Below are positions 1-10,246 of a DNA stretch of 64,000 bases, piece by piece. Source of the DNA: Chrysomallon squamiferum (taxonomy: Eukaryota; Mollusca; Gastropoda; Neomphalida; Peltospiridae); NCBI GenBank assembly GCA_012295275.1, contig CM022665.1, positions 38,393,295 to 38,457,294 on the forward strand, read 5' to 3'. The notes under the pieces are model-generated. The model made no database searches and was not told where the DNA came from. It was given only the letters and a program-made list of their open reading frames with translations. Within the stretch, counting starts at the first letter, position 1. Each line of letters starts with the position of its first letter. The position numbers and the translations under genes were made by a program.

Positions 1-123
1 AGAACCTCACCCCAAAACACAAAAACAAAGCTGCCAAGCGAACAGGAGAAACAACACACAAACACCCATTCCGTCATATATATATATTTATTTATTTATT
101 AAATATTATTATGGTTTTTGTAG

Positions 124-874
124 TTGCCAATTATTGAATATTTGGAAGAAACCAGACCGGAAGTAGCACTTCTACCAAAAGATCCAGCACTCAGGGCCAA
201 GGTAAAACAGTGAATATATATCTATCTATATATATATAAATATATATAGATATATATTGATTTTTGTTGTTATTTTTTGTTGCTCTACATATCCATCATC
301 AGTATTATCTATACATGCATAATCCACTTCGGTCGTCAATAGTGAATAACTCGGTTACATTTTTGTGCATTTACTATACTTAATCTACTCAAGGCATTTC
401 ATTTTATCGGTACAATCCTTATGACGTCCAATTTTCAGATTTTGTGCAGTAGCAATAAGATATATGTCAGATGATTCTATCAAAAACTGCTACCAAAGAG
501 TTGTCTTGGAAAACATCTCAGGCAGTATACCCATGTTAGATACTCTTGAACTTGTGTATGCCGATTGACTTTCCTTAATTATTAAATGCATTAACAAACA
601 AGTGACTGTTGATTGGTTTATCACAGGCACGTGCTCTGGCTGAAATAATCAACTCTGGAATACAGCCACTCCAAAACGTCAATGTGAGAAAGAAAGTAGG
701 CGAGGAGAAAGCACAGGAATGGGTTAAGTTCTGGATAGAAAGAGGACTTACAGGTTGGTTTGTGACGTTGTTGTCATACATTATCGTAAAAGCAAATTCT
801 CCAAGCAGACTGTATAATAGTGTGAAATGAATACTCGGATATAAGGAATGTGTTATTCTGAACAAACAAACAAA

Positions 875-943
<69 letters not shown>

Positions 944-1300
944 AACAACAACAACAACAACAACAATAACAACAACAACAACAACATACAACAACAACAG
1001 TAATAATAAATAAAATTTAAAAAAGATTTTAAAAAAGATTAAACAAATTATTAATAAACTATAAATTCATTTTTTTTAAATTAGACTTAATTTATTTTTA
1101 AAAGATAGTTTAAAGGAAGCTTTTTAATTTATATGTAATAGTTATATTTCATACTTCACTGTTAATTAATAAATATATTTAATATTCTACTTTATAATAT
1201 ATATATATATATATATATATTTTAACAACAGCTCTAGAGAAAGCTTTGCAGGAGACAGCAGGCAAATACTGTGTTGGAATAACGTAACTCTACCCGATCT
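124..1300 (+). pseudogene. GSTZ1: Partial GSTZ1-like gene (exons 5-7), cut by assembly gap
   Basis: Three exons of a zeta-class glutathione transferase (maleylacetoacetate isomerase) are visible: 124-201 ([13 protein letters not shown]...), 627-753 ([17 protein letters not shown]...) and 1232-1300 ([14 protein letters not shown]...), each with AG/GT borders. They match exons 5-7 of the complete copy at 14985-18599 almost base for base, introns included. The third exon lacks one G where the other copy reads GGAGAT, which breaks the frame about 10 bases before the N gap. Exons 1-4 would lie left of the window and exon 8 is absent. Most likely an alternative haplotype or misassembled duplicate of 16249-17543, less likely a genuine recent third copy. 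The exon calls are certain; the status as a separate gene is doubtful. Confidence 0.85.
873..1013. repeat. Compound (TAA)n(CAA)n microsatellite
   Basis: A run of AAT/TAA triplets passes into ACA/CAA triplets inside intron 6 of the partial GSTZ1 copy. The same compound array, with a different repeat number, sits at 17121-17263. The long minus-strand open frame over it is only the translation of this repeat. Confidence 0.95.
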
Positions 1301-1500
1301 NNNNNNNNNNNNNNNNNNNNNNNNNNNNNNNNNNNNNNNNNNNNNNNNNNNNNNNNNNNNNNNNNNNNNNNNNNNNNNNNNNNNNNNNNNNNNNNNNNNN
1401 NNNNNNNNNNNNNNNNNNNNNNNNNNNNNNNNNNNNNNNNNNNNNNNNNNNNNNNNNNNNNNNNNNNNNNNNNNNNNNNNNNNNNNNNNNNNNNNNNNNN
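1301..1500. other. Assembly gap (200 N)
   Basis: A run of exactly 200 N, the size of a scaffolding placeholder. It separates the partial GSTZ1 copy from the inverted-repeat element, so the order and distance across it are unproven. Confidence 0.99.
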
Positions 1501-1599
1501 TTCAGTTAAAGTAGTAATCTGCGAATGTGCGTATTAAAAGATAGGTTAATATTAGAAAGAAAGGTGAGGGATTGCAGAGATTTAGCATAGGCATTTGCG

Positions 1600-2230
1600 T
1601 TTACGTATATGAAACATTTACGCGTGTGCATTTCTGTATAGTTATAGCAATTTTTTGAAACATTATAAAGGGTGAATTTTGTTTTTATGATTTCTTTATC
1701 TTTGCACAGATTAGTGCAGCTTAAGTTGTATTTTCTTGCATGGTTCTCCACATAATGATCATGAAGACAGAACCCTTATCTCAAAGAAGCCGTGGTTGAA
1801 CTTACGTACCGTTGTACCGTTGGGTGAACGAGATTACGATTTCAAAAAGCTGAATTCAAACTAATATATGCTTGAAAAAGTAGTAAATTAACATTGTTGA
1901 CCCGTATATTGCCGTAAGATGTTGTTTTGCTTTTTGCTGAGAAATAGACAAAACATTTATTTGTTCGCAAACGAAAATACTGGCCATTCCATACTATACT
2001 GTTGCACGTGAAGCAAATAAATAATTGATATGTAACAAAATTTCTTTCAAAAACAATTCTTCTGTAAAATTATATATGATGAGAAAATGATCCCATGCTA
2101 TCTTTGATATGGAAAAGATTACGAATTTTTTCATGAATAAAATTTGCCTGTATTTTTCTTTCAAAATCTAAGGAGAACCTGATTGATATCGCTCATTTGG
2201 CAGCGAATATTGAATACCTCATACTTGTTG
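1600..2230 (+). repeat. Left arm of long inverted repeat
   Basis: Pairs with 6733-7383 in opposite orientation. Similarity is clear from about 1660 to 2226 and fades outward toward the gap. No coding content is seen inside the arm. Confidence 0.8.
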
Positions 2231-2780
2231 ACAGTGCTCTTCTTCCAGTACTAGAAACCTGACGAGATCCGCTAACCCCCCCCCCACCCCGAGGGATCAT
2301 CGGTTTTGACCCTTTGTATCAGATAATCTCAGTCTGGAGCAAAGGGCTTTCAACAAAGACACGTCTGCTGTTCGGCAGTATGTAGATTGGGGGGTTTGGC
2401 AAAGTAATGCAGCTATTTGCATTTGTGGATTTTAAGAAAAAGAACTGTTCCTGCAGTATACTGAAATATTACTTTCTGGCCTATCTCATCACAAACTCAC
2501 ATCTGTCTGTGTGGGTCACAGACACCATTCTTATTTGGATTGAACCCACCAACACTTGAAGAATGTCTATCCTGAATTATTTTCTTTTAAATCATAAACA
2601 CTATATATTTTCTACAAGATACACATTTAACAAATGTTTATGAAATTATGACCAGGTCTCAGTTGGGGATAGGTAATTGTTATATACAAGTCACTTAAAA
2701 GTAATTCCAGGAAGTTGACTATTTTTTATTTTTATTTATTTATTTTTTTAACAATAAAAAAAAAACTTACTTCATTGTAA
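2230..2780. other. Unassigned stretch inside the inverted-repeat element
   Basis: About 550 bases between the left arm and the LINE relic. GC content is higher around 2250-2400, with a C-run at 2277-2285. Translation on both strands gives protein-like fragments broken by several stops, which could be the remains of a coding region such as a transposase, but no family is recognisable. Confidence 0.3.
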
Positions 2781-2829
2781 ACAATCAAGTAAGCAATACT
2801 GATGGTAATTTATTAGCAAGAGAAATACT

Positions 2830-4260
2830 AAAGAAACAGCAATTCACTCTCATTAATATCAGTGATCAATTATTATTAGAAATTTCAATGATGGAAATAA
2901 AAGGCAAAACATTGTCTTTGCATCTAAGAAAAAAAATAAAAAGCAGAGAAAAGAAAAAAAATCTTTAAATTTAAAAATCCAAAAAATCTTTGTAATCTAA
3001 AAACTGAACAAGAAGTTCACAGGAAAGAAAATCTGAAATATGTTTTTATTTGGTCTTGAGCATTATGTGTGTTAATAGACAAAGAAAATACACTATTACA
3101 AAATCAAAACTAAGTAATAGCTTTTTATACAACATTATATGCTAATCAAAATACTGATTTTACTAACAAAGATCTAGAGAGAATACTTAGTAACTGTAGA
3201 GTAGCCAGACTAAATTATATTATGACAAAATCGGTAGAGGGAGAATTTTCTTAGAAAGAAGTTACTAATATTTTAACAATAGTGAATAATTTAATGTCAC
3301 CAGGAACAGATAGATACAGTGCTGAATTTATGAAGTTCTTTGGATCTAACACTGAAATTTGTTTGTTTTTTTCTTCACTGCCAAATCCTACACATTCTTT
3401 CTTTTAAAAAAGTTCAGTTCATTTTGAACAAAATGCACAATGAAATAGCTAGAAAACATTATTTCAGGGTTATCAAAATGGTGTTTTAAGAGCAATAAAT
3501 GTTAAGTGATTTAATAATGCATAAGCAAATAACATGGATCAAAAGTATGTACTTTGAATCAATACATGGCCTCTCTTTTGAGTAACTGTTTACAATCTAG
3601 AGCTGATATACATAAATCCCTTTTGGAAAAATGTATTACATACATGGTCAAACAACAGAAAAACGTTAAGTGACTTACTTATGTTGAATTTTGTGAAAAA
3701 AAAAAAAAACTTTAGACCACCATTTACAGTTTACAATGGTTTGATGTCTGCAGTTAAAAATGTCGTAAGTTCTCTTTACATACAGACCAAGTAACGTTAC
3801 AAATATTAGGAATTCCCCAAACTGTCTGCAAGAACTGCTTAAAACAAATGTTTTTTAAAAAAATTCTATCAAGATTGTACAATAGAAACTACTTCAAAAC
3901 ATAAATGCAAAAATAAAATTGCAGTGGCAGCATATTTTTGGTATAGAATTATGTGGCAAATGGTGGAAAAGTATACATCTTCTTCTGTTCAAACTAACTA
4001 CAGACACTGGGCTTAGATTATTTCAGCACAAGATCTTATTAGTTATCTTAATAACAAATAAGCATTTGGTATTATATTGTATAAAAGTATCAGATAAATG
4101 TCAATTCTGACATGTGTTTATGAAGATTTAATACACATTGTTTTGGATTATGTAAACATGTTCAGACATTCTGGAACACTGTTACAACCTGGATATTTTT
4201 TTAGAACAGAAGTGAGATTTGAAATAAATGCACAAAAAAGATTATATAATCAATTTAATA
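2830..4260 (+). pseudogene. Degenerate L1-type LINE reverse transcriptase relic
   Basis: Several plus-strand fragments, in different frames, follow the order of an L1/Tx1-type ORF2. Near 2870-2940 is LEISMMEIKGKTLSLHLRK, like the helical linker before the reverse transcriptase. At 3282-3343 is NNLMSPGTDRYSAEFMKFF, like the conserved SPG.DG...EFYK.F motif. At about 3958-4040 is WWKSIHLLLFKLTTDTGL, like the carboxy-terminal W..I..LPFK.T.D..L.WFQ motif, followed by a remnant of the Cys/His tail. Frameshifts and stops throughout make it non-functional. No endonuclease domain is visible, fitting a 5'-truncated insertion. It lies within the inverted-repeat element, so it probably inserted there. 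The family call rests on motif memory, not alignment. Confidence 0.65.
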
Positions 4261-4500
4261 CTGCTAATTGCTATATAAATCAAAATACAAACAACAGCAA
4301 CTAATTTTAACTGGATACCGAAATGTTCTGAACATATATTATTATACAAATAAATATATTTGTAAGTCAAGTAACAGAACAATTAAATTTGATAACAATA
4401 TGGAATATTTGGACATAACCATATATAAGTCATACTATACATTATACTGTATATTCTGTGGCAAAAAAAAAATAATAAAATAAAACAAAAATACTTTATA

Positions 4501-6621
4501 TTATTTCAAATCATATTTTTGCATTAAACTAAGCAGAGCATCTGTCATTTTCCCTAATCTGTCAAATATTTGTGTTCTTTCTTCTCTCTCTTCATTCCTC
4601 CTCTTTTCTTCTATCCTAAATCTATTTTGTTGCTCAGCCTGCAGCAGCTCAATTCTCATTCTTTCATTTTTCACCTCTGCTTTTCTAATTTCCAGCTCCT
4701 CCTGTCTCAATTTAAATTCATTTTCTCTCCAAGCTGCCTCCATGTTAACTTTTGCTTCTAGGTGGGACAACAGCTTAACTGGAAATTAGAAACGAAACAA
4801 AGTAAATTTTCCATTGTTATCAAACATATTCAAATGAAGTATAGATTTAATATTCAAATGTGTGTAAATTAATCTAGAATTTGTTCCTGTAAGAAAAGCT
4901 GAACTGAAATAGATATCAAGGTGCGCATTAAATACAAGTCTTTCTTCATGCATTTAGTCATCTGAACAAAGCACTAAGAAACAGAAAAGATACTGTTATT
5001 ACAAAGAAGATTTCATGTTGAGATGACAACTGAATGAGATTTGGTTTTGTTGTGTCTAATAACTTGTGATCATTTCTACATCTGTGTCAACTGTCATCTT
5101 TCACAGTTTATAAACAGGTAGTTTCATCTCAAGCAATGGATATTACATCACCACCCCCAACACACACACACACACACTCTCACTCACTTGCACTAGTTTC
5201 TGCCAATGCCACAGGTGTTGGTGGCTCCTGCAACAAGCAGCCATCATCTGTGTCTTCAGGTGTGTTGTCAGCAGCTGGCAGTGGGTGGTTTTCTGTGTCA
5301 GGCTCCTCTTTCACAGGGATTCTGATTTGGTCAAAGAGGACCCTGGGCTGTACTGGAGTGATCTGCTCCTTTATTTGTTGCCCTGGCTCGTAATGCAGCT
5401 TTGCAGACTTTTTTCTCATTTTAGAAGCAGAGCTGCATATGCTCCTCTTCCTGCCAGTGAGCTGTTTTGGTGCATTTGACCATTCCCTTTCAAGGTCACT
5501 AACTTCCTGCATCAATTTCTCCCTCTCCTCATACTGTTCTTCTGTCCCTGACCTGAATGGGAATGTAAACAATTGACTTAAAAATGGTTTTTTTTCTTCT
5601 TCACACTGCAAACATAGCACTACACCGACATCAACCCAATTTAAAACTTGACAGCTGTAACACAGCAATCTAAATGTAACTAATAAATACACATTGTATT
5701 GGTAGTAATAGGTTCAACCATAATATCCCAAACTAAGAACTGATGAACCTTTATTATCATGCCGTATTCATACTTTACCTTCTAAGGCTAGCCACTTGTT
5801 GTTGACGGGAAATCTTTATCAGTCTCTCTACCCTGTCCTGGATGGTTCTTTTCTCTACACTGTTGAAGTAGAAGTTTGTACTGAAAAGAAGAGCATAAAA
5901 TTTATTTGGCTTTCTACCACTGTAAAAGGAGGAACTTACCCACATGCTGTGTTAATATACATGAACGAGCTATTGCTAATGCAACTGGAATCTGACCATA
6001 CCATCATATTGGAAGTATATCTTGTTGGAAGAGAAATTAACACCAGTTCGTTTTATTTAAATAAAACCCATATTACTTGTTGGCAACTGTAAATTACTGT
6101 ATGGTTTTTCTAATCCATTAAAAATTAAAGTGTAGGTAGTGTTTAAAGGCCTGTAGAATCTTTTTGGCCAGCTTGGGCCATCACTAATAGATACACCACA
6201 TGACAAAAGTCTACAAACATAACACAATTAACATCTGTGACAAACTGAAAACTTTATAAAATCTTAAATAAGACATAAACCCCAAAAGCACTATTTTTGC
6301 ACAAACAGAAAGATAAAAGAAATTTTTTAATGAGAAAAGTTATGCTGTGGAAATGATGACACTTCACAATCTTCAAATCTCACCCTCTTACCCCTGATTT
6401 GTTTAGGAACTGTTTTAAGTGTTTATACAACTGATAGAAACTTAATTGTGCCATTGTTTGATTCAAACTTACCTCTTCAAGTCTTCAGCAATAGCACCAA
6501 AGACTGCATTTCCATTCTTGAAGGGATTCCGGGCTATCACTTGCTTCAGGACAATGATGTCCATGTGGGGAAAGAAATAAAGTTTCTTCTTCTTCCCAGT
6601 GTCCACCTCAGCAGATGCCAT
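4501..6621 (-). CDS. Myb/SANT-like DNA-binding protein, 4 exons, intact
   Basis: Four minus-strand exons join in frame: 6621-6473 (start MASAEVDTGKKKK), 5880-5779, 5552-5188 and 4778-4501 (stop TAA). All six splice borders are GT-AG and the phases fit, giving 894 nt or 297 residues. The N-terminal ~95 residues resemble a Myb/SANT or trihelix-type DNA-binding fold: LYFFPHMDIIVLKQVIARNP, then NSVEKRTIQDRVERLIK. An acidic and basic middle follows (a KRKR-like patch and VKEEP at 120-190). The last ~90 residues (AAWRENEFKLRQEELEIRKA...) form a strongly charged coiled coil. The layout matches the uncharacterised Myb/SANT proteins that are abundant in invertebrate genomes and often tied to DNA transposons. 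It sits between the arms of the inverted repeat, so it may be the element's own DNA-binding protein. Its open frame suggests recent constraint or recent insertion. Confidence 0.8.
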
Positions 6622-6732
6622 CTGTGTGACACCAACAGTATATAGATGAATATATAAAAATACTGTATAGATTTAGCACTCATAAAATGTTTAATTTTGA
6701 TATACAATATATGTATATTTAGTTTGAAACTA

Positions 6733-7383
6733 TACGAGATATTCAATGTTTATGTTGCCAAATGACAGAAATCAATCAGAGGTTCTCCATAGATTTTCAA
6801 AGAAAAATACAGGCAAATTTTATTCATTTAAAAATTCGTTTTTTTTTTTTCTTCATATCAACGCTATCAAACATATATTGGAGTCACTGTTACTGCATCT
6901 TCTGATGATATTTAATTTTATTTGTTATTTGCTGCACTTCCAGTAGTCGAGTACACAAGTAATTTTGGCATGGCCAGTATTTTCGTTTGCGAACAAATAA
7001 ACATTTTGTCTATTTCTCAGCAAAAAGCAAAACGAGATCTTAAGGCACTATAATGGTCAACAACGTTAATTTACTACTTTTCAAGCATATATTAATTTGA
7101 ATTCAGCACCCGAAATCGTAATCTCGTTCACCCAACGGTACAACGGTACGTAAGTTCAACCACGGCTTTTTTTTGAGAGAAGGGGGTCTGTCTTTGGCGA
7201 TCATTTAAGTGAAATCCATGCAAGAAAATGCAACTTAAGCTGCAGTAATCTATGCAAGGATAGTTAAAGAAAATAATAAAAACATGACTCACCCTTTATA
7301 ATGTTTTAAAAAGTTGCTATAACAATGCGTAAAAGCACACGTGCAAGGACTTTGCTATGCGCAAACACGTATGTATAGGTTTG
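6733..7383 (-). repeat. Right arm of long inverted repeat
   Basis: Reverse complement of the left arm (1600-2230). Similarity begins near 6733 (ATTGAATATCTCGTAT against ATTGAATACCTCATAC) and fades near 7380, where a CpG-rich stretch without a left-hand partner begins. Confidence 0.8.
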
Positions 7384-8121
7384 TCCCGCCGCATCGAGGA
7401 AATCTCGCGAGATAAGACGATACGAGTTAGATACGGGTTCGGTACGTGAAGATCGCGTCTACGTTAAACCTTTCTAATGTTAATGTTAAAACCGTTTCTA
7501 AGATGGTAAAAAGAAGTGTTGAATACACAAACACATATCTATAAGGGAGACTCGTGGAAATTAATAATAACAGTATTTGTTGACATTATGTCAACAAATA
7601 CTTCAAAATGAACAGAAAATGTCCAGTAGGCAGGCAGATACTTAAAAAGTGGACAGAAATGGAAATATCATCAGACGCTAATTTTGAAAACCATATCTAG
7701 CATTATACCCCCATAACAATTTCATCATCAAAATTAGGTGTTAAGTCTACCAGGATATAGAGAAACTTTTGAACAGATACATGTATTTAAATAAATAAAT
7801 ATAATAAACACCAAAGTAACATAATTATCGTTAAAAGAAATCAGTTTAATGTTAATTTTCATTCTCTCGGCTTACTCGATATTTTTGTCTAGCTCCTATT
7901 ACTGGGTACCAACGACAGGGAAACAAAAATCACAAAAACCTTCGAAGTGTGTTTATTGCTTTCGAAGAAACCCAAACGACTACGACGAATAGGTGACACA
8001 GAATACCTGGAGTCAACGCAGCAAATGTTCACTTTAAATTATCTCTGTTTACACTGTGAATCGCTTCACTGTCCTCGTTTTAAAATCAGTTTTAAAACAC
8101 TTAAAGAAAATATCCCAAAAG
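7384..8121. promoter_or_regulatory. CpG-rich intergenic region with TCTCGCGAGA motif
   Basis: This region separates the minus-strand Myb/SANT gene from GSTZ1 copy A on the plus strand. Local CpG density is high at 7385-7465 in an otherwise AT-rich window. The perfect palindrome TCTCGCGAGA lies at 7403-7412; in vertebrates it is a known promoter element. The rest, to about 8121, probably holds the 5' UTR of copy A. Promoter function is inferred from position and motif only. Confidence 0.35.
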
Positions 8122-8841
8122 ATGGATTATCATAATTCAGCCGACAAGGTATGTAATCTCTATCTTTATATTTAATTATTTATTTTGAACGGTAATGGTG
8201 AGTCCTTGAAACAGCTGTTCATTCGGAAAATAATAGTACGGAACTGATAAGGGGGCAGAGATGTTATAAACTTGACCCAGTATTTGTTGTTAATGCATAG
8301 AGACGTGAGCAGTCGTGGCAGATAAAAATAAAATAAATTAAAAAATAAAAAGGACGATATAACTCGTGTGTTCAGGCTAATTTTATGAAATCACAACAGC
8401 AACAATAAATGCGTAATGGAAATATTTTTATATATGAATATTTAAAGTCAAATCGCAACAGTTTGAAACAACAACAACAGCAACAACAATAACAAAAAAC
8501 CATTAAATAAACCCCAAAAAAAACAATAAATAAAAATTAAAAAAACCCGAAGAAACAACAACAAAAAACAAAAACAAAAAACCTACAAAAACCCCCAACA
8601 AACCACCAGTTGTTGCTGTTGTTGTTGTTGTTGTTGTTGTTGTTATTATTATTATTATTATTATTATTGTTGTTATTATTATATAAAATCTGATTTATTG
8701 CTGTACTCTTTTTTTCAGCCCATTTTATATTCATTCTTTAGAAGTTCTTCATGTTGGAGGGTTCGAATAGGTAAACACTACAGTACATACGTATACACAC
8801 ACACACATATATGTATGCAGGTATAGCTATCTAACTCTATC

Positions 8842-8919
<78 letters not shown>

Positions 8920-9153
8920 CGCGTTTCAAATGACATTCCAAATGCCAAATCTATTACAGTGACCAGAACACTAGAAATTTAAAAAGATTTCATTTCAGCA
9001 CTGGCTATCAAACGAATTGACTACAAATACCAGTCGTGCGAGTGGTTCTTTGAAGGGGGTCCGAAAGTAAGTTAAACTGTAATTTTTACTGTTTGATTTA
9101 CAACACACACACACACACACACACACATACACACGCGCGCGCACACACACACG

Positions 9154-9192
<39 letters not shown>

Positions 9193-10177
9193 AACTATGT
9201 TATGTAAGGATAGATTTTTACTGGATGTTACAGTCAAAGGTAGCTAGATGAAAGATCACACGCAGAAGAATTTTTGACCATATAGAGGATAATTTAAAAA
9301 ATATTATTATATTTTAATATTCATCACACTGCATAGCTAATTTTAAGTTTATTTGTTTTGATGACAACATGGAAGCAAATCTAGCAGCACCACCAACATC
9401 ATCATCATCATAACAACAACAACTAATTATGATAATGTAATCATGAAAAGTAAAACAATCATAAATAAATGTAAGATTGAAAGATATAATATATATATAC
9501 ACACATAAAACTGAAATAAACCACTGATGTCATGCTTGTTTTATATTACAGAGAGATGAATATTTGAAACTGAATCCAATGGGTGAGGTACCCACCCTAA
9601 TCATTGATGGTAACACCCTGACGCAGTCTGTACGTATGAATTAATTTTGTTCTAATATAATGTTTAAAGGATATAGATGTCAAGGATTCTTTGAATATTA
9701 GTTATGCATGATAAAGGGACGCAGATGAAAGTATTATCTGAAGGTATTATTCGTATGGACATTTTACGTGACATATTAAAAGCAATAATTTGTACTTAAG
9801 TTTAATTAGAATTTAAATAATATGAAGATATAATAATGTATACATACATCATTAATGAACTATTATTTTCTATCTGGTCGATGAATTACCTTTTTATTTT
9901 AGATGCAAGAACAAATTAGATTTTGAACCCTACATTTTTAAAATGTAGTTTTTATTGTTTTTAAATTAGTTACCACTTCAGAGTTATTTAGATTCTAGAG
10001 TCTGCAGTGGAAACAGACATGTAAAGGTTAAACTACATTTTGACATTTCTGTTAAAAAATCAACTTCTCTTTGAGGCTGATGAAAGAAATTAGTTATCTG
10101 ACATCAGTGAAAAATAAATAGACATAAATCACAAAACATACAAAGGGAAAGATAGCAAAAGAGATACAAACAGACAG

Positions 10178-10246
<69 letters not shown>

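Larger units (their letters stand above)
1600..7383. mobile_element. Putative DNA transposon with long (~620 bp) inverted repeats
   Basis: The segment at about 1600-2230 reappears reverse-complemented at about 6733-7383, diverged by roughly 10-15% by eye with small indels. Shared blocks include the stretch near 1800-1850 (containing GTACCGTTGGGTGAACGAGA) and its complement near 7110-7160, and a block at 2125-2215 matching 6748-6842. Between the arms lie an intact Myb/SANT-like gene on the minus strand and a decayed LINE on the plus strand. I did not find a recognisable transposase or clear target-site duplications. The outer ends are blurred, the left one close to the N gap. Alternatives are an ancient inverted duplication or a non-autonomous element. 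The inverted repeat is seen directly; calling it a transposon is inference. Confidence 0.6.

Noticed and set aside
575-997. 140-residue minus-strand frame rich in Val and Ile (and its twin at 16821-17255)
   Set aside because: It is the reverse translation of the (TAA)n(CAA)n array plus the antisense of GSTZ1 exon 6.
5136-5479. Plus-strand frames over 5136-5479
   Set aside because: Antisense shadows of Myb/SANT exon 3, whose minus-strand phase joins correctly to both neighbours.
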